Assembly: GCA_043797735.1 (NCBI GenBank)
Contig: JAZDPH010000042.1
Span: 1-27,842 of the forward strand
Source of the DNA: BS750m-G77 sp043797735
GTDB taxonomy: Bacteria; Omnitrophota; Gorgyraeia; Gygaellales; Profunditerraquicolaceae
Direction of reading: 5' to 3'
Length of the DNA stretch: 27,842 bases
In this document: one piece after another, positions 16,477 to 24,694 of the stretch
Layout: every line of letters starts with the position of its first letter
Position numbering within the stretch: position 1 is the first letter of the stretch
Position numbers and translations under genes: made by a program
The notes under the pieces: model-generated
Databases searched by the model: none
Seen by the model: the letters and a program-made list of their open reading frames with translations, nothing else
Told to the model about the DNA's origin: nothing

Positions 16477-17299
16477 GCAATTGGCTTAACGTGGTTTTAA
16501 GGTTCTTCCGGTGCACAATCATATCTATCAGGCCGTGCTCCAATAAAAATTCCGAACGTTGAAACCCGGCGGGCAGCTTCTGCCTGATGGTCTGCTCTAT
16601 TACGCGCGGGCCGGTAAAACCAATGAGCGCCTTTGGCTCGGCGATAATAACATCCCCCACTCCGGCAAATGAAGCCATTACCCCCGCCATGGTCGGGTCG
16701 GTTAATATCGAAATATAGGCAATCCCTGCCTTATGGTGATATGCCAGTGCAGCACAAGTCTTGGCCATCTGCATCAGGCTGAACATCCCCTCGTACATTC
16801 TCGCCCCCCCGCCGGAACCAGAGATAATAATCAGGGGGAGCTCGTTTTTGGTGGCCGCTTCAATCGCGCGCGTTATCTTCTCGCCCACTACCGACCCCAT
16901 AGAGCCCATAATGAAACGCGAATCCGTAACCGCGATAATCACCTCTTTATCATCAAGCGCCCCTATACCGGAAATTACCGCATCCTTTAGCCCGGTTAAT
17001 TGCCGGTCAGCGCTTAGTTTTTCCATATAGGTCTTGGGCCCTTTAAACTCCAGGGGGTCGCAGGAAATCATATCCTCGTCGTATTCGGAAAAAGTGTCTT
17101 TATCCAGAAGCATCGCGATACGTTCATAGGCGCCCAGGACAAAGTGATAGCCGCATTTCGGGCAAACCTTAAAATTTTCCTCCAGGGTCTTATTATAGAG
17201 TGTTTCAGAACAGCCGCCGCACTTGGTCCAGAGGCCATCGGGAATTTCCTTTTTTTTCAGCCTTACGATCGTATATTTGGGCTTTCCGAATAAAGCCAT
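16460..17299 (-). CDS. accD: Acetyl-CoA carboxylase carboxyltransferase subunit beta
   Basis: 279 residues. The subunit that, with AccA, transfers carboxyl from biotin to acetyl-CoA in the first step of fatty-acid synthesis. The N-terminal zinc ribbon has C27-x2-C30 and C46-x2-C49. The crotonase-like core shows DSRFIMGSMGSVVGEKI and the oxyanion-hole segment SGSGGGARMYEGMFSLMQMAKT. PTMAGVMASFAGVGDVIIAEP and IGFTGPRVIEQTIRQKLP are diagnostic for AccD. GGAG 7 nt ahead of ATG 17299 supports the start. It lies 4 nt after the DUF1015 gene. accA is not in the window. Confidence 0.97.
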   Translation of the reverse strand: MALFGKPKYTIVRLKKKEIPDGLWTKCGGCSETLYNKTLEENFKVCPKCGYHFVLGAYERIAMLLDKDTFSEYDEDMISCDPLEFKGPKTYMEKLSADRQLTGLKDAVISGIGALDDKEVIIAVTDSRFIMGSMGSVVGEKITRAIEAATKNELPLIIISGSGGGARMYEGMFSLMQMAKTCAALAYHHKAGIAYISILTDPTMAGVMASFAGVGDVIIAEPKALIGFTGPRVIEQTIRQKLPAGFQRSEFLLEHGLIDMIVHRKNLKTTLSQLLDYLA

Positions 17300-17303
17300 C
17301 TGC

Positions 17304-18581
17304 CTACTCCAGTTTATTAATTAACAATCCCGAGAGGACCTTGGGATAAAAATAGGTTGATTTCGCGGGCATCCTCTCTCCGGCTAAAGAGACCGCGATA
17401 ATCTCCTGGATCTTTACCGGATTAAGAAAAAACGCCGTGTTAGAGGGGTTAAGGTCCGCCTTTTCGATAATCTCATCGATAGAGGGATTAAACTCTAAAT
17501 TTTCTTTATTTTCCAGATCCAGCCCTAAAACCTTCTTTAAAATCAACTGGTTTAAAATTGATATATCCAGCGACCGGTATTCCCCGGACTTATCGGCAAT
17601 CATGCTATCCAGAATCTTAGGATTTCTTAGGCGCAAAAGGTAAAATTTTTTCCGCCTGTACATCCCCAATACGTGCTGCCGGCAGCCGCCTTTTTCCATC
17701 AGAAAAAAGAAACGTTCTTTTTCCCTGACCTCCTCCTCTTCAAAATGCTCCCGCAGCTTAACTATAAAGCTATCATCATCAAGCCTGGAATCGTCCTTGA
17801 GCAGGCGGTGTATGGGAAGTATTGAAAGGCCGCGGGGGTCGGTATTGGTAAAATAGGCCATAATGTAATCGAGATTCTGTCCCTGCGTAATTTTGCCCGG
17901 GGCTTTCTTTATCTCGTCTCTATAGGCGCAGGCGACTTCATAACGGTGGTGGCCGTCTGCGATAAAGAAGGACTCTCCGTTGATTTTTTGCTGTATCTTC
18001 TCCAGTATTTCCGGTGAAGAAATCCTCCAGAGCTGATGAATATCCTGCTCCTGATCAATGAGCCTGATAAAAGGCTCTTTTGTTTTTATATGCTGCTCAT
18101 ACATATGCGGGATGACGCGTTTTTTATCTGAAAAAACAACAAAAATTGGGCTAAGGTTTGCCCTGGCCTGCCTCAATAACTTCAGCCGGTCTTCTTTCGG
18201 CGCGGGCCTGGTATGTTCGTGCCGCCAGATACGGGAATCCTTATCCTCCAGGCGCAGGAGGGCGATAAAGCCCAGGCGGGACTTTGTCTGGCCTTTAATC
18301 TTATACTGCAGGCTATAGAAATATATTGCCGGCGTATCGTCCTGGATGAATACCTCATCCTGAAGCCATTTCCTGAAAGTTTCTCCCGCGGCTTGATACT
18401 TGTCCTCGCCGCAAGTATCTTTGCGTAAAAGTATACGGATAAAGTTATAGGGGCTTAAATCATAGTACTGCTGCTGCATAGCGGGTGAAATTACATCATA
18501 CGGAGGGCAAGCCAGGCTGGATAAATCTTTGATTTTCTGTTGATTATAAATAACGCCCCTGAAGGGCTTTATTTGTGTCAT
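17304..18581 (-). CDS. DUF1015 family protein
   Basis: 425 residues, about the normal length for the DUF1015 family, whose biochemical role is not established. Family signatures are the opening KPFRGVIYN with CPPYDVISP (about 25-33), the RHEHTRPAPKEDRLKLL segment (about 118-134) and the histidine-rich FFIADGHHRYEVA. The conserved His and Asp suggest an enzyme, but no activity can be assigned. There is no signal peptide or membrane segment, so it is cytoplasmic. It lies 9 nt after the zinc-ribbon gene and 4 nt before accD, within the unit downstream of dnaJ. Confidence 0.88.
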   Translation of the reverse strand: MTQIKPFRGVIYNQQKIKDLSSLACPPYDVISPAMQQQYYDLSPYNFIRILLRKDTCGEDKYQAAGETFRKWLQDEVFIQDDTPAIYFYSLQYKIKGQTKSRLGFIALLRLEDKDSRIWRHEHTRPAPKEDRLKLLRQARANLSPIFVVFSDKKRVIPHMYEQHIKTKEPFIRLIDQEQDIHQLWRISSPEILEKIQQKINGESFFIADGHHRYEVACAYRDEIKKAPGKITQGQNLDYIMAYFTNTDPRGLSILPIHRLLKDDSRLDDDSFIVKLREHFEEEEVREKERFFFLMEKGGCRQHVLGMYRRKKFYLLRLRNPKILDSMIADKSGEYRSLDISILNQLILKKVLGLDLENKENLEFNPSIDEIIEKADLNPSNTAFFLNPVKIQEIIAVSLAGERMPAKSTYFYPKVLSGLLINKLE

Positions 18582-18590
18582 AAGAAAAGT

Positions 18591-18857
18591 TTAGCTTGCC
18601 TGCGGACAGCCCTTACAGCCTTCATTAGCCTTAGGGCATGCCGGTTTGTCGGCCTTCTCGGCGCTATCTACTGGTTTTTTCCGGTAATCAGTGGCATAGA
18701 ACCCCGCGCCTTTAAAAATGAACCCCGCGCCGCTGCTGATCAGGCGCCTGGGCTTGCCGCCGCATTCGGGGCATTTATCCAGATGTTGATCGGTCATCTT
18801 CTGAAAGGCCTCAAAGCTATGGCCGCACTGGGTACATTCGTATTCGTATGTAGGCAT
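18591..18857 (-). CDS. FmdB-like zinc ribbon protein
   Basis: 88 residues. The start MPTYEYECTQCGHSFE with C8-x2-C11 and C29-x2-C32 (KCPECGG) is the FmdB/CxxC_CxxC_SSSS-type zinc ribbon, a small regulator-like family of unknown precise function. The following SSGAGFIFKGAGFYATDY is the conserved segment after the ribbon. The tail adds three cysteines in CPKANEGCKGCP, which is unusual and might bind another metal. A GGGGG tract about 6 nt before ATG 18857 serves as ribosome binding site. It lies 17 nt after dnaJ. Confidence 0.88.
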   Translation of the reverse strand: MPTYEYECTQCGHSFEAFQKMTDQHLDKCPECGGKPRRLISSGAGFIFKGAGFYATDYRKKPVDSAEKADKPACPKANEGCKGCPQAS

Positions 18858-18874
18858 ATTTCCCCCTCACCCCT

Positions 18875-20035
18875 CTATCTAAACGTCCTCTTTATCTTCT
18901 CGGTAATACTTTCTTTTTCCGGCTCTTCTCCGGACAGCCGCGCTAATTCTTCTATAAGCTTTCTCTGCTGCGCGGTCAAATTTTTCGGGATAAGCACATT
19001 GACCCTTACTAATTCGTCCCCCGGCGCTTGGCTGTGCACATCGGGGATCCCTTTTCCTTTTAAACGAAATACCCTGCCGCTTTGCGTACCGGCGGGAATA
19101 TTCATTTTAACATGGCCATCAAGAGTAGGGACACTAACCTCAGCGCCCAATATCGCCCTGGTCAAACTGATATCTATCTCGGCCAATAAGTGGTTGTCCT
19201 GCCTTTGGAAATTCGCATCAGGCCTTACCTCTATGGCCACATATAAATCACCCTTGCCGCCGGACCCTGCCTCGCCCTCTCCGCGCACCCGCAGTTGTGA
19301 GCCGTTATCAACTCCGGCGGGAATTTTTACTTTTATCCTGTGGGTTGCCTTAACCCTGCCTTCTCCCCGGCATTCAGAACAGGGAGACTGGATCAATTGG
19401 CCCTCTCCGCGGCAGCGCGGACAGGTCTGGGCCATCTGAAAAAAACCGCTGGAGGTAACAACGCGGCCTGAACCCCGGCATTGAGGGCAATTGGCTTTTT
19501 TAGTGCCTGGCTTTGCCCCCGTCCCGGAACAGACAGAACAGGTATCATAACGCGGCAGGATAATTGTCTTCTCAACGCCGGTTGCGGCCTCCTTAAGGGT
19601 AATCTCTGTGCTGACCTGTAAATCATGGCCCCTGCGCTGGCCTGCGCGCCTGCCTCGGCCGCCTCGGCCGCCAAAAATGTCAAAACCTAAATCACTGAAT
19701 ATTTCATCAAAAAGGCCTCCGCCTAAACCAGAGTCCCCCATTCCTTCAAAGACACTGTTGAAGTCCGCGCCTTTGAATATATCCTCGTAAGCGTACTTCT
19801 GGTCTATGCCGGAGTGGCCGTACTGATCATACAGGGCGCGTTTATTGGCGTCGGATAAGACGGCATAGGCCTCGGATATCTCCTTGAATTTCTCCTCAGC
19901 ATCTTTCTTTTGTTCATGCGGCACCCGGTCGGGGTGATGCCTGAGGGCGGCCTCGCGGTAAGCCTTGCGTATCTCATCAAGGCTTGTGTTCTTCTTAACT
20001 CCTAATATCTCGTAATAGTCGCGCTTGGTTGACAT
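18875..20035 (-). CDS. dnaJ: Co-chaperone DnaJ
   Basis: 386 residues. The J domain has the ATPase-stimulating HPD at 34-36. A glycine/phenylalanine/arginine-rich linker is at about 75-135. The zinc region has four CxxCxGxG repeats: CSVCSGTG, CPQCRGSG, CPRCRGEG and CSECRGEG. A C-terminal substrate-binding domain includes IPAGVDNGSQLRVRGEGEAG. This is a complete type I DnaJ that delivers clients to DnaK. The start ATG 20035 lacks a clear ribosome binding site and follows an inverted repeat in the dnaK-dnaJ gap. It is the fourth gene of the hrcA-grpE-dnaK-dnaJ heat-shock operon. Confidence 0.98.
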   Translation of the reverse strand: MSTKRDYYEILGVKKNTSLDEIRKAYREAALRHHPDRVPHEQKKDAEEKFKEISEAYAVLSDANKRALYDQYGHSGIDQKYAYEDIFKGADFNSVFEGMGDSGLGGGLFDEIFSDLGFDIFGGRGGRGRRAGQRRGHDLQVSTEITLKEAATGVEKTIILPRYDTCSVCSGTGAKPGTKKANCPQCRGSGRVVTSSGFFQMAQTCPRCRGEGQLIQSPCSECRGEGRVKATHRIKVKIPAGVDNGSQLRVRGEGEAGSGGKGDLYVAIEVRPDANFQRQDNHLLAEIDISLTRAILGAEVSVPTLDGHVKMNIPAGTQSGRVFRLKGKGIPDVHSQAPGDELVRVNVLIPKNLTAQQRKLIEELARLSGEEPEKESITEKIKRTFR

Positions 20036-20045
20036 GGTTGCTTTA

Positions 20046-20088
20046 AAGGTTAAGGATAAGGTTGAGGATAAGACTAAACCTTAACCTT
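20046..20088. repeat. Inverted repeat between dnaK and dnaJ
   Basis: Perfect 10-base arms aaggttaagg (20046-20055) and ccttaacctt (20079-20088) with a 23-nt loop. The left arm also begins a near-tandem 12-mer: ggttaaggataa, then ggttgaggataa. In the mRNA this stem would stand about 10 nt before the dnaJ start. It is not followed by a T-run, so it is not a simple terminator. It might set mRNA processing or the dnaK:dnaJ ratio (inference). Confidence 0.6.
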
Positions 20089-20096
20089 CTGTAATT

Positions 20097-22019
20097 TTAT
20101 TTCTTATCTCCGCCTTCTTCCTTAAAGTCCGCGTCGATTATGTCTTCGTCTTTTTTCTTTTCTTCTTTTTGCTTAGGCTCTTGTTCCGGGCCTTGCGGGC
20201 CTGCCTGTTCTTTGGCCTGGCCCTGCTGTTGTTTGGCCGCGCTCTGCTTATAAATCTCCTCGGCCAGCTTATGAGAGGCCTTGGTCAGATCTTCCATCCC
20301 CTTCTTAATCCTGTCTATGCTCTTGTCTTTTACCGCTGTCTTTAAATCGTTCAACCTGGATTCAATATCGGCGCGTTCAGCCTGGCTTACTTTATCGCCA
20401 AAGTCTTTTAAAGACTTCTCGGTGGCATAAAGCAGGTTATCCGCCTGATTGATCACCTCCACCTCTTCCCTTTTCTTTACGTCTTCCGCGGCAAACTTCT
20501 CCGCGTCCTTAACCATCTTCTCGATCTCTTCCTTGGACAATTTTTTAGGCGCGCTGATGCGTATGGACTGCTCTTTGCCCGTACCTAAATCCTTGGCAAA
20601 GACGTGGACGATGCCGTTGGCATCAATATCAAAAGAAACCTCTATTTGGGGGACGCCGCGCGGCGCAGGCGGGATACCCACCAGGTCAAACCTCCCCAAC
20701 TCCACGTTATCGCCGGCCATCTGCCGCTCGCCCTGCAGGACGCGGATGGTTACCGCGGTCTGGTTATCCGCCGCCGTTGAAAATATCTGGCTTTTTTTCG
20801 TCGGTATGGTGGTGTTCCTTTCAATTAGCTTTGTGCAAACCGCGCCCAGTGTCTCAATGCCTAAAGACAAGGGGGTTACATCAAGCAGAAGAACGTCTTT
20901 TACGTCGCCCTTTATAATCGCCGCCTGTATTGCCGCGCCCAAGGCAACGCACTCCATCGGGTCTATGCCGCGCTCTATCTTCTTACCGAAATAATCCTCT
21001 ACGAATTTCTGCACCGCGGGCATGCGGGTGGGGCCGCCGACCATAATAATCTTATCAACGCCTTTATCCGTAAAAGGGATCCCTTCTTTGCTAAATGCAT
21101 CCTTGGCATCCTTGAGCGCCTGCTCTAAGGGGCCATGGCACTTTTCGATAATCGAGCCGACTAACTCTTCAAGTTTTGCACGGTTAATGGACATAGCAAG
21201 GTGTTTTGGCCCGCCGGCATCCGCGGTAATAAAGGGAAGGTTTATATCCGTGCTCATGGTACTGGAAAGCTCAACCTTTGCCTTTTCCGCCGCCTCGCGC
21301 AGCCGCTGCATCGCCATTTTATCATTTTTCAGGTCAATCCCTGTTTCGCGCTTGAATTGTCCGGAGATGTAGTCAATTAATACATTATCCATATCCGTGC
21401 CGCCTAAGTGCGTATCGCCGCTGGTGGCCATGACTTTGAATCCGCCCTCTTTCCACATCTCCATAATCGTAACGTCAAGCGTGCCCCCGCCAAAATCAAA
21501 AACCAGGATCTTGAGCTCCTTGCCGGCTCTTTCAAGGCCGTAGGCAAGGCAGGCCGCGGTCGGCTCGTTGATAACCCGCAAAACCTTTAAGCCTGCGATC
21601 TCACCCGCATCTTTGGTGGCGGTCCTCTGATTATCGTCAAAATATGCCGGGCAGGTAACCACTACCTCTTCAATTTTATCTCCCAGATAGCTTTCAGCGT
21701 CCTGCTTTATCTTCTGGAGGATAAAAGCGGAGATCTGCTGAGGTGTATAGTCCTTGCCGAAAACCTTAAAATGAAAATCCGCTCCCATCTTTCGTTTTGC
21801 CGCCTGGATGGTCCCTTCGGGATTTATGGCTGCCTGGCGTCTTGCCGGCTCTCCCACTAGGCGCTGGCCGTCCTTTGTAAAGGCCACGTATGACGGAAAG
21901 GCCTTGCCTGAAGAAACCCCTGCACCTTCTGCCGAAGGTATAATTACAGGCCTGCCCCCCTCCATTACCGCGGCTGCCGAATTGGAAGTCCCTAAGTCAA
22001 TTCCGATAACTTTTGCCAT
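20097..22019 (-). CDS. dnaK: Chaperone DnaK (Hsp70)
   Basis: 640 residues. The actin-like ATPase domain starts at IGIDLGTSNSAAAVMEGG, includes VVVTCPAYFDDNQR, FDFGGGTLDVTIM and VGGPTRMPAVQ, and ends at the linker DVLLLDVTPLSLGIET. The substrate-binding domain follows, with a helical lid and a charged, glutamine-rich tail ending EEGGDKK. The family length is normal. It binds unfolded peptides in an ATP cycle with DnaJ and GrpE. A strong ribosome binding site (GGGAGGA, 4 nt spacer) precedes ATG 22019. This is the only gene of the operon with so good a site, which fits a need for high output. Confidence 0.99.
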   Translation of the reverse strand: MAKVIGIDLGTSNSAAAVMEGGRPVIIPSAEGAGVSSGKAFPSYVAFTKDGQRLVGEPARRQAAINPEGTIQAAKRKMGADFHFKVFGKDYTPQQISAFILQKIKQDAESYLGDKIEEVVVTCPAYFDDNQRTATKDAGEIAGLKVLRVINEPTAACLAYGLERAGKELKILVFDFGGGTLDVTIMEMWKEGGFKVMATSGDTHLGGTDMDNVLIDYISGQFKRETGIDLKNDKMAMQRLREAAEKAKVELSSTMSTDINLPFITADAGGPKHLAMSINRAKLEELVGSIIEKCHGPLEQALKDAKDAFSKEGIPFTDKGVDKIIMVGGPTRMPAVQKFVEDYFGKKIERGIDPMECVALGAAIQAAIIKGDVKDVLLLDVTPLSLGIETLGAVCTKLIERNTTIPTKKSQIFSTAADNQTAVTIRVLQGERQMAGDNVELGRFDLVGIPPAPRGVPQIEVSFDIDANGIVHVFAKDLGTGKEQSIRISAPKKLSKEEIEKMVKDAEKFAAEDVKKREEVEVINQADNLLYATEKSLKDFGDKVSQAERADIESRLNDLKTAVKDKSIDRIKKGMEDLTKASHKLAEEIYKQSAAKQQQGQAKEQAGPQGPEQEPKQKEEKKKDEDIIDADFKEEGGDKK

Positions 22020-22064
22020 GTCTTCCTCCCGTTTTAAACTCGTTTAAGGGGTAGCATGAAATCC

Positions 22065-22586
22065 TTACTGCCCCTTAGACACTTTCACTTTCGCTGTTCT
22101 AATTACCCGTTCATTTAATAAATAGCCTTTTTGCAGCTCTTCTACCACTGTATTTTCCGGGCAAGACTTATCCTCCGCCTGCATAAGGGCCTCGTGTAAA
22201 TGCGGGTTAAATAATTTTCCTTTTGCTTCGATGGCCTTGACTCCGTTTTCCTTAAGCATCTGGTAAAGATGAGCAAGGATCATCTCGACCCCTTTTAAAA
22301 ATGCGGGCAGGTCCTGATGTTTTGCCTCGGTCAGGCTAACCGCGCGCTCTAAGTCGTCAAGAATATTCAGTAATTCCAGGATTAAGGCTTCGTTGGCGAA
22401 TTTTACGAAATCCTCTTTTTCCCTCTGCAGGCGCTTGCGCATGTTTTCAAAATCCGCATGCAGCCGCAGTATCTTATCCTGGCACTCCCCGGCCTTTCGC
22501 GCCTCTTCTTTTAACTGCAGGTATTCGGACTCCTGCAGGGTAACGACTTTAGGTATCTCTGGTTTATTATTTTTATTTTCTGTCAT
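22065..22586 (-). CDS. grpE: Nucleotide exchange factor GrpE
   Basis: 173 residues. A helical N-terminal half (DFENMRKRLQREKEDFVKFANEALI) is the long GrpE coiled coil, followed by ILDDLERAV and the C-terminal beta domain (VKAIEAKGKLFNPHLHEALM, then VVEELQKGYLLNERVIRTAKVKVSKG). It releases ADP from DnaK. It lies 14 nt after hrcA and 45 nt before dnaK. Confidence 0.97.
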   Translation of the reverse strand: MTENKNNKPEIPKVVTLQESEYLQLKEEARKAGECQDKILRLHADFENMRKRLQREKEDFVKFANEALILELLNILDDLERAVSLTEAKHQDLPAFLKGVEMILAHLYQMLKENGVKAIEAKGKLFNPHLHEALMQAEDKSCPENTVVEELQKGYLLNERVIRTAKVKVSKGQ

Positions 22587-22600
22587 AGCAATTTTATCTT

Positions 22601-23338
22601 TTAAATTTTATCCAGGATTTCACTAAGAACGCAGGATATGTATTCCATGGCGGGAATGATCTTTCCGTATTCCATACGTACCGGCCCTAATACCGCCAGC
22701 CTTCCGGACAGCCTGTTTTTTCGGCGGTAATTGGAAACCACTAATGAGCAATTGGCCATTTCGGGGAGGCCTAACTCACTCCCGATATAAACCATTACCT
22801 CGCCGCTAAAATCGCGGTTAATAATATCCAGCAGGCGCTGTTTCTCTTCAATCATTTTAACCAATAAGCATATCCTGTCTGAATCATGGAACTCCGGCTG
22901 TTCCAGAATGCGGCTTAAGCCCTTATAAAAAAACTTATCCTGCCACTCCAGGAAAGAAACGATTCCCGCGTAATGAGTAATCGTGGAGATGACCTCGGTA
23001 GTCTTCTCCAGTGCCTCCTCTAACTGCCTGATTTCTTTTTTATACTCCCTTACGATATCCTTCTTTTGCCCGTCCAAAAGCTGCATCTCTTGAATAAGAT
23101 AATCCACGTAATAACGGTACCCCTTCTGCGTGGGCACCCTTCCCCCCGAAGTATGGGGGTGCGTGAGCAGGCCGCATTCTTCGAGCTCGGCAAATATATG
23201 CCTTATCGTAGCCGAACTTAAATCAAATTCGGAGGCAATGTCATCTGAGGCCACAGGCAGGGCATCGAAGGCATACCTGTTTATCGTAGCGCTTAAGACC
23301 GAATTCTGCCTCTTCTTAAAATCAACCGACCTAACCAT
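22601..23338 (-). CDS. hrcA: Heat-inducible transcription repressor HrcA (short form)
   Basis: 245 residues. An N-terminal winged helix-turn-helix has SSATIRHIFAELEECGLLTHPHTSGGRVPTQKGYRYYVDYL, the most conserved segment of HrcA. HrcA proteins are usually near 340 residues. This one is about 95 shorter, so part of the GAF-like or inserted dimerisation region is missing or reduced. The end (VRMEYGKIIPAMEYISCVLSEIL) aligns by eye with the usual C-terminal helix, so the loss is internal rather than a 3' cut. GGGAG 9 nt before ATG 23338 supports the start. It should bind the CIRCE operator just upstream and repress its own operon. Confidence 0.92.
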   Translation of the reverse strand: MVRSVDFKKRQNSVLSATINRYAFDALPVASDDIASEFDLSSATIRHIFAELEECGLLTHPHTSGGRVPTQKGYRYYVDYLIQEMQLLDGQKKDIVREYKKEIRQLEEALEKTTEVISTITHYAGIVSFLEWQDKFFYKGLSRILEQPEFHDSDRICLLVKMIEEKQRLLDIINRDFSGEVMVYIGSELGLPEMANCSLVVSNYRRKNRLSGRLAVLGPVRMEYGKIIPAMEYISCVLSEILDKI

Positions 23339-23356
23339 ATAATCTGGCTCCCTTGA

Positions 23357-23383
23357 TTAGCACTCTTGCTGTGAGTTTGCTAA
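23357..23383. promoter_or_regulatory. Degenerate CIRCE operator
   Basis: TTAGCACTC (23357-23365), a 9-nt spacer, then GTTTGCTAA (23375-23383). The consensus is TTAGCACTC-N9-GAGTGCTAA, so the left half is perfect and the right half matches 7 of 9. It lies between the promoter and hrcA, across the expected transcription start, so HrcA binding would block initiation. Confidence 0.9.
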
Positions 23384-23389
23384 TTGAAT

Positions 23390-23417
23390 AGTTTATCATA
23401 AATTCCCCCCTTGTCAA
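23390..23417 (-). promoter_or_regulatory. Sigma-70 promoter for hrcA-grpE-dnaK-dnaJ
   Basis: Minus strand TTGACA (23417-23412), 16-nt spacer, TAAACT (23395-23390, 4 of 6). The start is expected near 23383, at the CIRCE edge. The -35 box contains the TGA stop of hflX. Confidence 0.78.
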
Positions 23418-24694
23418 CTCAACTTCTGGATTGGGTTAGGAAGTATTTTTATATCTTTGCCGCGCAATAGCTTATGCTGTATGATTTTGGGCAGACTAAG
23501 GCTGATTTTTATGCCCTCCTGAAGATAATCTATCTTTTTTACCTTTCCCTCCCGGTAAAATAAATCCACCAAGTCCATGCGCGAGTGAGGGATCATAACC
23601 TCGATATCCATCATCCTCGCGGAAAAGTTTTTTTCTACCTCTTCAAACAATCTTTTAAAATTTTCCTTTAATCTGGCGGAGACGGCTACGGCAGCAGGAA
23701 AATCTTTTTTTAACCTGTCTATAAGCCCTCTCTCCTGCAGGAGGTCAATTTTATTTAAGAGCGTGATTACCGGTTTCTCCCCGGCATTTAACTGCTTTAA
23801 GACCTCAACGACAGCCTGATGATGTTCGTAAATACGCGGGTGGGTGATGTCTAAAACATGAATTAACAGGTCCGCCTCTGCCACCTCCTCCAACGTCGCC
23901 TTAAAGGCCTCAATCAAATGATGCGGCAGGTTATGTAGAAAACCTACCGTATCAGAGATGATGATATTCTCTCCGTTGGGCAGCTGCAGGCTTTTATACA
24001 ACGGATCCAAAGTAGTGAAAAGCCCGTCTGAAACCACCTGCCCGGCATTGGTGAGGGCATTAAGAAGAGTGGATTTGCCGGCGTTAGTATAGCCGACCAG
24101 GACCGCGGTAGGCAAAGCATTTTCCTTGCGCTTTTTCCTCATCGTCTGCCGATGCAGGGTAAGGCCGCTTAACTCATCTTTTAATTTATCAATTCTCTTT
24201 CTGATGCGCCTTCGGTCAACTTCAAGTTTTGTTTCTCCCGGCCCGCTTGTCCCGATGCCGCCCCCCTGCCTGGAAAGCACTATGCCCTTGCCTGTCAGGC
24301 GCGGCAGAAGATACTCTAACTGCGCTAACTCCACCTGCATCTTTCCCTCTAAGCTCTTAGCATGCTTGGCAAATATATCCAGAATCAACTGTGTGCGGTC
24401 TACGGTCTTCCTGCCAAGAACATCCTCCAGGTTCCTTTGCTGGGTGCCGGATAAATCATGGCTAAAAATCAAAACATTGGCCTTAAGTTCCTCGGCCAAC
24501 AACGCCAGCTCCCGCGCCTTTCCGGAACCGATAAGAAGATTGGGCGTAGGCCTGCCGCAGATACAAGTAATATTGTCCACCGCTTCTACCCGGCAGGTAT
24601 GCACCAACTCCTCCAGTTCGCAGGCAATGTCTTCCAGCGGCCAATTATTTTTTTCCGATTTTATCTCAATTGTAACCAGTAACGCTTTTTCCAT
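23414..24694 (-). CDS. hflX: GTPase HflX
   Basis: 426 residues. An N-terminal ribosome-binding domain contains the HflX signature SRQGGGIGTSGPGETKLEVD with basic helices. The G domain has G1 GYTNAGKSTLLN, G3 DTVGF, and G4 NKID. HflX splits and rescues stalled ribosomes, often under heat stress. The gene overlaps miaA by 29 nt and is followed by the heat-shock operon, whose promoter begins in its stop codon. A C-terminal domain of about 65 residues follows the G domain. Confidence 0.95.
   Translation of the reverse strand: MEKALLVTIEIKSEKNNWPLEDIACELEELVHTCRVEAVDNITCICGRPTPNLLIGSGKARELALLAEELKANVLIFSHDLSGTQQRNLEDVLGRKTVDRTQLILDIFAKHAKSLEGKMQVELAQLEYLLPRLTGKGIVLSRQGGGIGTSGPGETKLEVDRRRIRKRIDKLKDELSGLTLHRQTMRKKRKENALPTAVLVGYTNAGKSTLLNALTNAGQVVSDGLFTTLDPLYKSLQLPNGENIIISDTVGFLHNLPHHLIEAFKATLEEVAEADLLIHVLDITHPRIYEHHQAVVEVLKQLNAGEKPVITLLNKIDLLQERGLIDRLKKDFPAAVAVSARLKENFKRLFEEVEKNFSARMMDIEVMIPHSRMDLVDLFYREGKVKKIDYLQEGIKISLSLPKIIQHKLLRGKDIKILPNPIQKLS

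Noticed and set aside
18540..19439. 299-codon plus-strand open frame over the zinc-ribbon and dnaJ genes
   Set aside because: It is antisense to two well-supported genes, has no recognisable domain, and its composition is that of a reversed coding frame.
22601..23338. hrcA as a truncated pseudogene
   Set aside because: The frame is intact from a good ribosome binding site to a normal C-terminal segment, and a CIRCE operator is present, so a short functional form is more likely.
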